From assembly GCF_013393945.1 (NCBI RefSeq), contig NZ_CP040297.1:1082001-1146000 (forward strand): a DNA stretch of 64,000 bases. Reading direction: 5' to 3'. The notes beneath the pieces were generated by a model. That model was given only the letters and a program-made list of their open reading frames with translations, was not told the origin of the DNA and did no database searches. The translations under genes were made by a program, and so were the position numbers. This document shows, in pieces, positions 8,936 through 20,200 of this stretch (position 1 is the stretch's first letter; each line of letters begins with the position of its first letter). Origin of the DNA: Nostoc sp. TCL26-01 (lineage in GTDB: Bacteria; Cyanobacteriota; Cyanobacteriia; Cyanobacteriales; Nostocaceae).

Positions 8936-10327
8936 ATGCGTGTTTGTGTAATAGGTACTGGTTACGTTGGCTTGGTTACAGGTGCTTGCTTGGCTCACAT
9001 TGGACATGACGTTATTTGTATAGACAATAACGAGGAGAAAGTCAAAATCATGAAAGCCGGTCAGTCACCGATTTTTGAGCCGGGACTTTCCGAAATCATG
9101 CAGTCAGCTATCCAGAATGGGAAGATAGAGTTTAGCACAGATTTGGCAGCAGGAGTAGCCCACGGCGAAATCTTATTTATTGCTGTTGGTACACCGCCTT
9201 TACCCACCGGTGAAAGCGATACCCGTTATGTGGAAGCTGTGGCTCGTGGTATCGGTGCTAACCTCAATGGTGGTTATAAAGTAATTGTGAATAAATCTAC
9301 AGTACCCATCGGTTCAGGTGATTGGGTACGGATGATTGTTCTCGATGGGATTGCAGAACGCCAAAAAACCCTCGTCACAGCCGGTGGTGGAGCTGTTGAT
9401 GATAAACTACCTGAGCTTGTGCCTCAGTTTGATGTAGTTAGTAACCCAGAGTTTCTCCGCGAAGGTTCGGCTGTATACGATACCTTTAACCCCGACCGGA
9501 TTGTTTTGGGAGGTAATAGCCCCAGAGCGATCGCCATGATGCAAGAATTATACGCCCCCATAGTCGAGCGTAAATTTGCGGAAAACAAATCTTTACCTGC
9601 TGTACCCATCTTGGCAACAGACCTGAGTTCAGCCGAGATGATCAAATACGCCGCTAACGCCTTCCTAGCAACAAAAATTAGCTTTATTAACGAAGTTGCT
9701 AACATATGCGATCGTGTTGGTGCTGACGTTACTCAAGTAGCCAAAGGTATTGGTTTAGACTCCCGCATCGGTAACAAGTTTTTACAAGCTGGTATCGGTT
9801 GGGGTGGTTCTTGTTTCCCCAAAGACGTAGCTGCACTAATTCACACCGCCGATGACTACGGCTACGAAGCCCAATTAATGAAAGCGGCTGTCAGCGTCAA
9901 CGAACGTCAACGCCTCATTGCTCTAGAAAAACTCCAACAAGTCCTAAAAATCCTCAAAGGTAAAACAGTTGGTTTACTCGGTCTGACCTTCAAACCCGAT
10001 ACCGACGACTTACGCGATGCACCAGCCCTCAACCTCATTGAACAACTCAACCGACTAGGCGCTAAAGTTAAAGCCTACGACCCCATCGTTTCTCAAACGG
10101 GAATGCGTCATGGTCTATCTGGTGTACTAGTAGAAACCGATGCCGAACGCTTGGCTGATGGCTGCGATGCTCTCGTACTAGTCACCGAATGGCAACAGTT
10201 TAGCACCCTAGACTACGTGAAGATGGCACAACTGATGAGCCACCCCGTAATTATCGATGGTCGTAACTTCCTCGACCCCGAAACAATGGTACGAGCTGGA
10301 TTCCAATATGTAGGTGTTGGTAGATAG
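8936..10327 (+). CDS. ugd: UDP-glucose 6-dehydrogenase
   Basis: A 463-residue enzyme that oxidises UDP-glucose to UDP-glucuronate with NAD+. The start at 8936 is chosen because GAGGAG lies 9 nt upstream and the dinucleotide-binding motif MRVCVIGTGYVGLVTGA then begins at residue 1; an in-frame GTG at 8900 gives 12 extra residues. Other motifs are VNKSTVPIGSG, NPEFLREGSA, the active-site Cys in GWGGSCFPKD and the C-terminal GLTFKPDTDDLRDAPA. It lies 130 bp downstream of the decarboxylase that uses its product and is closed by a strong terminator. Confidence 0.95.
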   Translation: MRVCVIGTGYVGLVTGACLAHIGHDVICIDNNEEKVKIMKAGQSPIFEPGLSEIMQSAIQNGKIEFSTDLAAGVAHGEILFIAVGTPPLPTGESDTRYVEAVARGIGANLNGGYKVIVNKSTVPIGSGDWVRMIVLDGIAERQKTLVTAGGGAVDDKLPELVPQFDVVSNPEFLREGSAVYDTFNPDRIVLGGNSPRAIAMMQELYAPIVERKFAENKSLPAVPILATDLSSAEMIKYAANAFLATKISFINEVANICDRVGADVTQVAKGIGLDSRIGNKFLQAGIGWGGSCFPKDVAALIHTADDYGYEAQLMKAAVSVNERQRLIALEKLQQVLKILKGKTVGLLGLTFKPDTDDLRDAPALNLIEQLNRLGAKVKAYDPIVSQTGMRHGLSGVLVETDAERLADGCDALVLVTEWQQFSTLDYVKMAQLMSHPVIIDGRNFLDPETMVRAGFQYVGVGR

Positions 10328-10375
10328 GGAACACTGTTGGTGATTAAGTACATACCATAACTAAATTATTCTCGT

Positions 10376-10404
10376 ACCGCCTAGAACTTTTTAGGCGGTT
10401 TTTT
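10376..10404 (+). terminator. Rho-independent terminator after ugd
   Basis: A perfect 8-bp stem, ACCGCCTA (10376-10383) with TAGGCGGT (10392-10399), is followed by TTTTT. It lies 49 nt after the stop codon. The stretch 10405-10822 is AT-rich with no gene visible; scattered T runs may hold the promoter of the following gene. Confidence 0.9.
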
Positions 10405-10822
10405 GTTTGTCATAGTTTGGTATTAAAGTCAACACCTATCCAAGTCTAAGGCAATGGGAGAGCGATCGCCCCAACCAACTTAGCAAAAAGCTCAAGCACC
10501 CACTAAACCTGCTCAAAAGTTGTTTTAAAATCATTCTCAATTATTGTCTGCATTCATCACTTTTTAACTATCAAATATCAGAATCAGGATTTTATACAAA
10601 ATCTACTGAAAAATAACTTTTTTTATCCTCCTAAAGGATATTTTGCTCAAGCGATAACCGCTATATCTTTAGTGCAGTTGCAATTTAAAAATGCAAAGAG
10701 CGCAATAGAATTTTTGTCAAGCTTACTCTGATAAAAATATCAAATTTGCTTTAAAACAACTAAACCAAAAACAGAGTAATAGCAATTGCTAACTAAAATC
10801 ACTAAGAACTATACAAAATATT

Positions 10823-11620
10823 ATGGCTCTAATTACTCCTGGACATAGTGTTGTACTAACTCGTCCATATCAATTTTCTTATCTAGACGAAGAAAGAATT
10901 ATTGAGAAATATCTGAACCAACTTAATTTAGAGCATAGATATTGTGTAGATATAGCTGCTAGCGATGGTGTAGCCATGTCTAATACTCTTTTTTTATTCC
11001 AACAAGGTTGGTCAGGATTAGCCGTAGAGTGCGATCATAAAACATTTGCGGCTTTAGCTGCTAATTACAGTAACTTTTCAAATGTTTCTCTTAGTAAATC
11101 AATGGTGACTCCAGATAACATTCTTGATTTATTACAAGCCTATCAAGTACCGCAAAAATTTGGTTTTTTAAACCTAGATATTGATGGTTATGAATACTTT
11201 GTTTTAGAGCAAATTCTCAGCAAATTTAGACCTCCATTGATATGTACAGAAATTAATGAAAAAATCCCACCTCCTCTGAAATTTACAGTCAAATGGGATT
11301 CTAGCTATATGTGGGCAAGTGACCATTTTTTTGGTCAAAGTATCTGTCAACTATATCTTTTATGTGAAAAATATGATTATTCATTAGTAGAGCTACACTA
11401 CAATAATGCCTTTTTGATTCCTAAAGAAATTAGTTCTTGTCCTTCACTAACACCAGAATTTGCTTACACAACAGGCTATCTTCAGAAACCAGATAGAAAA
11501 GAAAAATTTCCTTGGAATTCAAACATTGAGGAAATATATAATCTTTCACCGGAAGAAGCAGTACATTATGTAAATAAACTTTTCTCTAAATATGTAGGTA
11601 AATTTAATTGTTACATTTAA
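10823..11620 (+). CDS. FkbM-like methyltransferase-fold protein
   Basis: A 265-residue protein. A weakened SAM-binding pattern (YCVDIAASDGVAMSNTLFLF, about residues 47-66) is followed by an acidic strand end (LAVECDHKTFAAL) and by FGFLNLDIDGYEYFVLEQIL, which matches the post-motif region of FkbM-type methyltransferases. The glycine-rich loop is poor (DIAASDG), so activity is uncertain. It opens an AT-rich block of glycan-modifying genes and lies 56 bp before the multidomain protein. The composition is visibly more AT-rich than in the genes before 10.3 kb, as in the next two genes, which may point to transfer. Confidence 0.6.
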   Translation: MALITPGHSVVLTRPYQFSYLDEERIIEKYLNQLNLEHRYCVDIAASDGVAMSNTLFLFQQGWSGLAVECDHKTFAALAANYSNFSNVSLSKSMVTPDNILDLLQAYQVPQKFGFLNLDIDGYEYFVLEQILSKFRPPLICTEINEKIPPPLKFTVKWDSSYMWASDHFFGQSICQLYLLCEKYDYSLVELHYNNAFLIPKEISSCPSLTPEFAYTTGYLQKPDRKEKFPWNSNIEEIYNLSPEEAVHYVNKLFSKYVGKFNCYI

Positions 11621-11676
11621 GATATAAAACAATAATAATCACAGAATCAAATTTCAAATAAACAATCACTAACAAT

Positions 11677-14600
11677 ATGAATAATAAAATTATAAATTCC
11701 GAACTAAATTCTTTAATTCCCCCTGAAATTAAAAATGATGAATTTTATCTTGCTCTTCAAAAAATTACTAGTGAGGAAGATATTAAAACAGTTTTAGAAA
11801 TCGGTTCATCTTCTGGGGATGGAAGCACTGAAGCATTAGTTACAGGATTGAAGAATAACCCAAACAAGCCAAAACTATTTTGTATAGAATTATCAAAAAA
11901 CAGATTTAAACAGTTGGAAAATAAATACATAAATGATGATTTTGTACATCCTCATAATATATCATCTGTCCCTGTAGAAAGTTTTCCTACTGTACAAGAA
12001 GTTATTGATTTCTATCAGAACACAAATAATAATTTAAAAAAATATCCATTAGAGCGTGTTCTCTATTGGCTACAACAAGATATTGAATATGTAAAGAATT
12101 CTGGACTATCTACCAATGGCATTAAGAAAATTAAGCTAGAAAATAACATTGATAGTTTTGATCTAGTCTTAATCGATGGATCAGAATTTACTGGTAGTGC
12201 TGAATTAGATGAAATATATGGAGCAAAATATATTTGTTTAGATGATATCAATACATTTAAGAACAATAAAAATTTCTTACGTTTATTGAATGATTCTAAT
12301 TATGTTCTTATTGAATCTAAGCTAAACGTTCGTAATGGCTACGCTATCTTTAAACACAAAAATGTTCAGCTATCTGTTTATCGAACTATTAATCATGTTG
12401 TTACCTCTATAGAAGGCTTCATGATTACTGGACAAGAAGAATACCTTTTTAATAAAGTAAAATTACTTCCAGAAGATGCTGTAATTGTAGAAATTGGTTC
12501 TTTTAAAGGTCGCTCAACAGTTGCTATGGGCTATGCTTGCATAGGAACTAATCGCAGAATTTATGCCATTGATACATGGGACGGAAATGACTCTGATTTT
12601 TCTGAACGCCAGTTTTTTGAAGTTTGGCAGGAAAACATTAAAGTAAATAGACTTGAAGAATATATCTTCCCGTTACGTGGTTTCTCACATGATGTATTGA
12701 GAAACTGGTATGAATTAACAAATAATAAAACTATTGATTTTATTTTTATTGATGGTTCTCATCAGTATTTAGATGTTCTCAAAGATTTTGAAATGTCATT
12801 TCCACTAGTTAAAAATGATGGTTGGATAGCATTTCATGATGTTGTGTATACTTGGCCTGGTTCAGAACGTGCTTGGCATAAAACAGCAAAATTCTTTCTT
12901 GTTAATCATGAATATTCTTCAAGTCTTGCGTGTGGACAAAAAAAATTAGCTGCCACCAATCTTATATCAGCATTGCTACCAATTCACTTTTTCACTATAG
13001 TTCTAAATGGACAACCATTTATCCGTTATCACATTGAAGTTTTTAAGCAACTACCTTTCAAATGGCATTGGCATATTGTTGAAGGTGTAGCAGATTTAAA
13101 ACATGATACTAGTTGGAGTGCGAAACTGGGTGGACACATCAGTGATGAAATTCATAAAAATGGTCGTAGTCATGACAGTACTACAGAATATCTAGATGAA
13201 TTACTGGAACTTTATCCAGATAACATCACAATTTACCGTAAACCAAAAGATGTTTTCTGGGATGGAAAACGGGAAATGGTAAATGCACCACTTGCTAATA
13301 TTAAAGAAGAATGTTTGTTATGGCAAATTGATGTAGATGAACTGTGGACATTAGAACAGATTTGTACTGCTAGGGAATTATTTATAAGTAATCCAGATAA
13401 AACTGCTGCTTTTTATTGGTGTTCGTATTTTGTAGGTGAAAAACTAGTCATTAGTACTCGTAACTGTTATGCACACAATCCTCAACAAGAATGGTTAAGA
13501 ACATGGCGATTTAAACCAGGATATATTTGGGCAGCACATGAGCCTCCCACATTAGTAGAACCTTTACCAGAAGGTAAATATAAAAATGTTGCTACTGTAA
13601 ATCCTTTTGTACATCCAGTAACGGAACAACATGGATTAGTGTTTCAGCATTTTGCTTATGTAACACCAGAGCAATTAAGATTTAAAGAAAAATATTATGG
13701 TTACGGTAATGTTGTTGCTCAATGGAATGCTTTACAAAAAACAACTAAATTTCCACTTTTGTTGAAAGAATATTTACCTTGGGTGCAAGATGAAACTCAA
13801 GTAGATATTGCTGAACATAGAGGCATAATTCCAATTGCTCAAAAAGAAAGCGATAGTGATAGTTGGCGGTTTCTAAAGCCAAATGAAGTACAAAAACAGA
13901 TGACTAATATTAACACACCATCACCCATAATTGTTGTCGATGGTATATTCTTTCAAATCCAGCGAAGTGGTATTGCCCGTGTTTGGACATCTTTATTAGA
14001 AGAGTGGGCAAAAAACGAGTTTGCAAAGCATATTATTGTAATTAATCGTGCAAAAACTGCACCTAATATTCCTGGTATTAAATACATTCATGTAAAACAT
14101 TATGATTACAATAATACTAATCTAGATCGAGAAATATTACAGCAGATATGTGATGAAGTAGGTGCAGATTTATTTATTTCTTCTTACTACACTACTCCCA
14201 CTACAGCACCTTCTGTATTCATGGGATATGACATGATACCAGAGGTTATGGAATGGGATATGAATAGTCCTATGTGGAAAGAGAAGCATCGAGCTATTAA
14301 ACAAGCATCAGCTTACATAGCAATTTCAGAAAATACTGCTCGTGACTTGAGCAAATATTTCACAGATATACCAATAGATCATGTAACCATAGCTCATTGT
14401 GGTGTAAAAAACACTTTTTCACCAGCTAAACCTGAATATATTAATATTTTTAGGTTTAGGCATGGTATTACTAAACCCTACTTTTTGTTAGTTGGTATTG
14501 ATGGTGCTAATAAAAATAGCATTTTATTTTTCCAAGCTTTTGCAAAACTTGCCAATAGCTATGGGTTTGAGATTGTTTGTACAGGAAGTAGTGGAATTTT

Positions 14601-15021
14601 ACCACCGAAACTTCGAGCTTATACATTAGGTAGTGCTGTACATATGTTGCAACTTAGTGATGAAGAGTTAGCGATCGCTTACTCTGGTGCAGTAGCCTTA
14701 GTATATCCTTCTAAATATGAAGGTTTTGGGATGCCTATCATTGAAGCAATGGCTTGTGGTTGTCCTGTAATTACCTGTCCAAATTCCTCTATTCCAGAAG
14801 TAGCAGGGGAAGCTGCAATATATGTTAAAGATGATGATGTGGATGGATTAGCAAATGCTCTTTGTGAAGTACAAAAGCCTAGTGTTCGTCAATCATTAAT
14901 TACAGCAGGTTTAGCACAAGCACAAAAGTTCTCTTGGTCAAAAATGGCAGATATTGTCAGTGCTGCTTTGATTGATGCTGCTAATAAAAAGAAGTCAGGA
15001 GTCAGAATACTCCAACCATAA
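11677..15021 (+). CDS. Four-domain methyltransferase/glycosyltransferase fusion
   Basis: A 1114-residue protein with four recognisable parts. Residues about 36-240 form a class I methyltransferase-like domain (VLEIGSSSGDGS; DLVLIDGSEF). Residues about 265-415 form a second one (VIVEIGSFKGRSTVAMG, IDTWDG, DFIFIDGSHQYLDVLKDFE), close to the Methyltransf_24 type. Residues about 435-700 look like a GT-A family-2-like transferase (FFTIVLNGQPFIRYHIEVF; WQIDVDELW as the DxD-bearing acidic motif). Residues about 745-1105 are a GT4-type GT-B transferase (YPSKYEGFGMPIIEAMACGC, with the EX7E motif). It probably builds and methylates a surface glycan from a cytosolic position. It is AT-rich, with a single HIP1 site near 14670. 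Confidence 0.8.
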   Translation: MNNKIINSELNSLIPPEIKNDEFYLALQKITSEEDIKTVLEIGSSSGDGSTEALVTGLKNNPNKPKLFCIELSKNRFKQLENKYINDDFVHPHNISSVPVESFPTVQEVIDFYQNTNNNLKKYPLERVLYWLQQDIEYVKNSGLSTNGIKKIKLENNIDSFDLVLIDGSEFTGSAELDEIYGAKYICLDDINTFKNNKNFLRLLNDSNYVLIESKLNVRNGYAIFKHKNVQLSVYRTINHVVTSIEGFMITGQEEYLFNKVKLLPEDAVIVEIGSFKGRSTVAMGYACIGTNRRIYAIDTWDGNDSDFSERQFFEVWQENIKVNRLEEYIFPLRGFSHDVLRNWYELTNNKTIDFIFIDGSHQYLDVLKDFEMSFPLVKNDGWIAFHDVVYTWPGSERAWHKTAKFFLVNHEYSSSLACGQKKLAATNLISALLPIHFFTIVLNGQPFIRYHIEVFKQLPFKWHWHIVEGVADLKHDTSWSAKLGGHISDEIHKNGRSHDSTTEYLDELLELYPDNITIYRKPKDVFWDGKREMVNAPLANIKEECLLWQIDVDELWTLEQICTARELFISNPDKTAAFYWCSYFVGEKLVISTRNCYAHNPQQEWLRTWRFKPGYIWAAHEPPTLVEPLPEGKYKNVATVNPFVHPVTEQHGLVFQHFAYVTPEQLRFKEKYYGYGNVVAQWNALQKTTKFPLLLKEYLPWVQDETQVDIAEHRGIIPIAQKESDSDSWRFLKPNEVQKQMTNINTPSPIIVVDGIFFQIQRSGIARVWTSLLEEWAKNEFAKHIIVINRAKTAPNIPGIKYIHVKHYDYNNTNLDREILQQICDEVGADLFISSYYTTPTTAPSVFMGYDMIPEVMEWDMNSPMWKEKHRAIKQASAYIAISENTARDLSKYFTDIPIDHVTIAHCGVKNTFSPAKPEYINIFRFRHGITKPYFLLVGIDGANKNSILFFQAFAKLANSYGFEIVCTGSSGILPPKLRAYTLGSAVHMLQLSDEELAIAYSGAVALVYPSKYEGFGMPIIEAMACGCPVITCPNSSIPEVAGEAAIYVKDDDVDGLANALCEVQKPSVRQSLITAGLAQAQKFSWSKMADIVSAALIDAANKKKSGVRILQP

Positions 15022-15023
15022 AG

Positions 15024-15261
15024 CAATACGGTTCAGTTAAGCAGAAAAGTAGGTTGGGTTTCACTTCGTTCAACCCAACGAATCCGCGAAAATGTTGCGC
15101 TACGCTTAACCCAACCTACTAGCGCGGCAAGCTTAAAATGTTTGGTTCCAGAAATATAGAAACCCGAAAAAGACAGTATTCTATAATTATTCAACCCAAT
15201 AAATTAGACTTGCCGCGCTACTACACAATTTAAGATTTTTAACGCTAACTGAACTGTATTG
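15024..15261. mobile_element. 238-bp MITE-like element with nested inverted repeats
   Basis: The ends are inverted repeats, CAATACGGTTCAGTTAAGC (15024-15042) against GCTAACTGAACTGTATTG (15244-15261). Inside are a second pair, AGCGCGGCAAG (15121-15131) and CTTGCCGCGCT (15209-15219), and a palindromic unit AGTAGGTTGGGTT...AACCCAACCTACT (15049-15120). CCATAAAG occurs on both sides (15016-15023 and 15264-15271), compatible with a target duplication. No ORF lies inside. Confidence 0.7.
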
Positions 15262-15368
15262 ACCCATAAAGGGATAGAGTTTAAATGAGGAAAAACGGTT
15301 AATATGTGATCTTTAAATCAATATGTATTGGTAAATTAAGTGGCAAATTCTTGAGAAAGGAATTAAAT

Positions 15369-17234
15369 ATGCTAATAGAAGAAGTTCAAATAGAAGAGTT
15401 TATCCAACATCATCAAATCAATAATCATCCATACAATTTTGTAGAAAAATATCAGCAAGGCAAAACTTCTCAATCTGATATCGATAAATTACGTCTCTTA
15501 AGACAACATATATCTGAATTGTTTCTCAGTCAACAGATAGATCAGATTGAAACGCTATATTTGACTAAATATAATCAAGCTTATAAATCAATACTAAATA
15601 CTGGCATAAAGTATGAGTTACTAACCAAAAGTGAACAGGTATTTATTGCGGAAATATTTGAAAAACTTGCTCAAGGATTTGATGAATTAGATGCTATTAA
15701 ATATCTGCTGGTGGCAATGTTGTACTGTCATCCTCATCAGTTGCCACGAATATATGATTTAAATTATATTCCTAAATGGCTGCTACCTGATTATCTAGAA
15801 TTTAGTTTCAAATCTCCTCTTTATTTTCAAAAAATCAGTGAGGTGGATGATTATTATCGATATATGGAGCATTGGGTTACCTATCTTCATAGCAATATAA
15901 CCAATAATCCCCAATCTAAATTCTCTGAATATATTGCTGCTTATTTTACAAGTCAGGTGAATTTTATTCCTTTATATTTTAATACTGAAAATCTCAAAGA
16001 CATCTATACGAAACGTGCAGATATTATGGAGATATATTTGCAAAATCTAGGTAGCACTATTGAATACAGTTTTTCAACAAGACCTCTGGAAAGACAAAAA
16101 ATTAGATTGGGGATTCTCGCTAATAATTTTCTTCCACAGACAGAGAATTTTGCTGCTTTGTCAATATATAAGTATTTAAATAGAGATTTATTTGAGATTA
16201 TCCTGTTCAGCTTAAACGTAAGTTACCATCGGCTAGAAAAATATTGTGTTGGTCATGCTGACACTATGATTAAACTTCCAGCCGATTTAGTTAGCCAAGT
16301 ACAAACTATTCAGGAAGCAGACCTTGATATCCTATTTATTGGTACAAATATTACTGCGGTTACTCATCAAATTACATTGCTTTCCTTGCATAGGTTAGCT
16401 CGAATCCAGATGGTTGATGCTAATTCACCTGTAACAACAGGTATGCGTCATATAGATTACTATCTTTCCAGTAAATTGTCGGAAGTTGAAGAAAATGCTC
16501 AACAACACTATACAGAAAAGCTAATTACTTTAGATATTCCTCCGCAATGCTTTGATTTTGCCACAGAAGAACAAATACTTCTCACCAAAAATATTAGTAG
16601 AGAAAGTTTGGGAATTGATCAGACTGCAATAGTTTATGCTTCTGGAGCTAATTACTACAAAATAATTCCCGAACAAGAGGTAACTTGGGCAAAGATCATT
16701 GCTAGTGTTCCTAATTCTGTACTGCTACTTTATCCATTTAATCCTAACTGGTCATCTTCTTATCCTTGTGTTGTATTCCGTAAGCGGATAGTTAATACTT
16801 TTGCTGAATATGGTCTTAGTGAAGATAGATTGCTGATTCTGGAACCAGCACCAAATCGTGCTGATGTGAAAGCACGTTTGCAACTTTGTGATATTTACTT
16901 AGATTCTTATCCTTACTCTGGTATGACTTCACTGATAGACCCGTTAGAAGTAGCTTTACCAATAATAGTAAGAGAAACAGAAACTTCTCGCTCTCGCAAA
17001 GGAGCATCTCTTTTAAGAGAGATGGGAATAGATGATTTAATTACTGATAGTGAAGCAGCTTATATTCAACTAGCTGTGACTCTGGGAAATAACCCTGAGT
17101 TACGCCAGCAAAAGAGCGCCCAAATCAGAGAAAAAATGCAGAGTAACCCTAGTTTTAGAGATAGTCGCTCTTATTCAGCTAAAATAGGTAGCCTATTCCA
17201 AAAACTATTTAATGATTATCTGATTGATAAGTAG
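15369..17234 (+). CDS. GT41-like (O-GlcNAc-transferase/SPINDLY type) glycosyltransferase
   Basis: A 621-residue protein. The ATG at 15369 is chosen because AAGGA lies about 9 nt upstream; a GTG 63 nt earlier is in frame but lacks a site. The N-terminal 240 residues are helical without clear TPRs. The C-terminal half follows the O-GlcNAc-transferase fold: RQKIRLGILANNFLPQTENF, IDYYLSSKLSEVEENAQQHYTE, and the sugar-nucleotide site region CDIYLDSYPYSGMTSLIDPLE with SRSRKGASLLREMGIDDLI. Such cyanobacterial proteins are thought to glycosylate proteins or glycans in the cytosol. It is AT-rich like the preceding two genes and belongs with them. Confidence 0.75.
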   Translation: MLIEEVQIEEFIQHHQINNHPYNFVEKYQQGKTSQSDIDKLRLLRQHISELFLSQQIDQIETLYLTKYNQAYKSILNTGIKYELLTKSEQVFIAEIFEKLAQGFDELDAIKYLLVAMLYCHPHQLPRIYDLNYIPKWLLPDYLEFSFKSPLYFQKISEVDDYYRYMEHWVTYLHSNITNNPQSKFSEYIAAYFTSQVNFIPLYFNTENLKDIYTKRADIMEIYLQNLGSTIEYSFSTRPLERQKIRLGILANNFLPQTENFAALSIYKYLNRDLFEIILFSLNVSYHRLEKYCVGHADTMIKLPADLVSQVQTIQEADLDILFIGTNITAVTHQITLLSLHRLARIQMVDANSPVTTGMRHIDYYLSSKLSEVEENAQQHYTEKLITLDIPPQCFDFATEEQILLTKNISRESLGIDQTAIVYASGANYYKIIPEQEVTWAKIIASVPNSVLLLYPFNPNWSSSYPCVVFRKRIVNTFAEYGLSEDRLLILEPAPNRADVKARLQLCDIYLDSYPYSGMTSLIDPLEVALPIIVRETETSRSRKGASLLREMGIDDLITDSEAAYIQLAVTLGNNPELRQQKSAQIREKMQSNPSFRDSRSYSAKIGSLFQKLFNDYLIDK

Positions 17235-17280
17235 GTAGGTCTAGATGGTGGGTTGAGGCTTTGGCAAACCCAAATTGATT

Positions 17281-20200
17281 TTAAACAGCCGGAGAATCAG
17301 CTTTTGACTGTTTGCGCCAATTGCGTTTTTGTAGATATGTTTGCAATGACTCCATGTAGGTGTAGAAAACAGGTGTTAAATACAGTGTGAGAAATTGAGA
17401 GAATAGTAACCCGCCAACAACTGCTAAACCGAGGGGACGACGGGTGTCTGCACCAGCACCTAAACCAAGTGCTATTGGTAATGTTCCCATCAAAGCTGCC
17501 ATTGTTGTCATCATAATGGGACGGAATCGGACTAAACAAGCTTCGTAAATAGCATCATAGGGACTTTTGCCTTGTTGACGGGCAATAATGGCAAAGTCAA
17601 CCATCATGATGCCGTTTTTCTTGACAATGCCAATTAAAAGGATGATACCAACGAAGGCGTAGATATTCAGATCAACATGGAATAATAACAGCGTCAGCAA
17701 TGCGCCGAAACCAGCAGAAGGTAAGCTGGAGAGGATAGTTAGGGGATGAATAAAGTTTTCGTAGAGAATACCTAAGACAATATAGATGACAAAGATGGCA
17801 ACGAGTAGCAACAGTCCTAAACCTTGAATTGAAGATTGGAAAGCTTGAGCTGAACCTTGGAAGCCTGTACTGATGCTGGCGGGTAGTGTTTGCCGGGCAA
17901 GTTGTGTAATTTTATCGGTGACGCTACCTAGTGAGACTCCTGGTTTTAAGTTAAAGGAGATAGTGACAGAAGCTAGTTGTCCTGTGTGGTTGACTGTTAA
18001 CGGCCCCACATCTTTAGTGATATTTGCTACGGCGTTGAGGGGGACTAATTGCCCATTGGGAGAATGAATTGAGAGCAAATCTAAGGAATTAGCATTTTGT
18101 TGATATTTTGGTTCTACACCCATGATCACCTGATATTGACTATCAGAGGCATAGATGGTGGAAACTTGGCGAGTCCCATAGGCATTACTGAGGGCGGTTT
18201 CAATTTGATTGGCGGTTAAACCCAAAGATGATGCTAAATCACGGTTGATTGTTACTTGCAGTTGGGGATTTTTGATTTGTAAGTCACTGTTGACATCTTG
18301 CAAGTCTGATAGGGCGCGGAGTTTATTTTCTAAAGTGGGGGCGTATTGGTAAAGCTCCTGCACATTGGGACTTTGGAGAGTAAATTGATACTGGGCTTTA
18401 GTTTGTTGTCCGCCGATGTTAATGGCTGGGGGATTTTGTAAGAAAACTTTGATTCCGGGAATGCGTGCTAATTTGGGGCGTAGTTCTTGGACAATTTCAT
18501 CTGCACTCAGGGGGCGTTCATCACGGGGTTTGAGTTTGAGGAAAATTCTGCCAGCGTTAGCAGAAGCATTTGGCCCTCCAGCGCCAACACTAGAGTTAAC
18601 AGCAGCAATATTGGGATCTTGATAAGCGATCGCCGCAACTGCTTGTTGATGTTTTACCATTTCATTAAAGGAGATATCTTCGGATGCTTGGATGTTGGCA
18701 GTAATTTGTCCGACATCTGCACTGGGAATGAACCCTTTCGGCACAACCATAAATAAATACACCGTCGCCAGCAAAATTGCCCCGGAAATTACCATCGTTG
18801 TCCGATGATACTTGAGTGATAGTTTTAAAGTGCGATCGTAGCCACCGAGTAATTTATCAAAGAAGCTTTCTGACAAGTTGTAGAGGCGAGTTGTCCAATT
18901 GTTTTGGTTCTCGTGTTCTTCTCCGTGTTGGGGTGGACGCAAGAAGCGGGAACACAGCATTGGTGTCAAACTCAGAGATATTACCCCGGATACTAAAATG
19001 GCGACACTAATGGTCACGGCGAACTCCCGGAAAAGTCTTCCCAAAATCCCACTCATGAATAGTATGGGGATAAAGACGGCGACTAGAGAGATAGTCATCG
19101 ATAAAATTGTGAAGCCAATCTCCTTTGAACCATTTAAAGCCGCTTCCAACCGACTTTCCCCCATCTCCATGTGACGGACGATATTTTCTAGCATGACGAC
19201 AGCATCATCCACCACAAAGCCGACGGAAAGAGTCAACGCCATTAAAGACAAATTATCCAGGGAGAAACCCAACAGTAGCATTACGCCAAAAGTCGCTACC
19301 AAGGATAAAGGGACTGCCAAACTGGGGATAATCGTTGCCGAAAGGTTGCGGAGGAATAAAAATATGACGAGTACAACCAAGGCGATCGTCAGCAACAGGG
19401 TAAACTGGACATCATCCACCGATTCTCGAATGGCTTGCGATCGGTCATACAAAATATCCATGTTCACAGCTGCGGGAATTTGCTCCCGAAAGCTGGGTAA
19501 AATTTTCTGAATATCATTGACGACAGCGACAGTATTAGTTCCCGGTTGCTTCTGAATTGCTAAAACGATCGCTCTCACACCAGAACTCAGCTTTTGTGTC
19601 TTCTGTGCCTTTTCGGGAAAAAACCAACTTGCCACTTTGTCATTTTCCACACTATCTAGCACCTGTCCCAGTTCCCCAAGCTGTATAGGCGCACCATCTC
19701 GATAACTCACCACCAAAGAACGGTAGCTAGCCGCATCATTTAATTGTCCGTTGGCTTGAATTGTAAAATTCTGCTTGGCTCCATAAAGTGTGCCTGTAGG
19801 TAGATTGACATTACCTTGAGCAACAGCTTCTGCCACTTCATCAACACCGATACCTTTGGCACTTAAGGATTCTGGATCTAATTGAATCCGCACTGCATAC
19901 TTTTGGGAACCGTAGACTTGCACCTGAGCAACTCCATCCACCATTGACAAGCGTTGTGCCAAGAGTGTTTCAGCGTATTTATCTACAGTTGCTAGGGGCA
20001 AAATCTCTGAGTTGAGCGATATGTACAAGATTGGCTGATCTGCTGGATTCACCTTGCGATAGGATGGGGGGCTGGGCATATTGGTGGGCAATTGCTTTGC
20101 TGCCTTAGATATTGCCGCTTGCACATCCTGGGCTGCACCATCTATCTGCCGACTCAAATCAAATTGCAACGTGATTTGTGTACTACCCAAGGCGCTAGTC

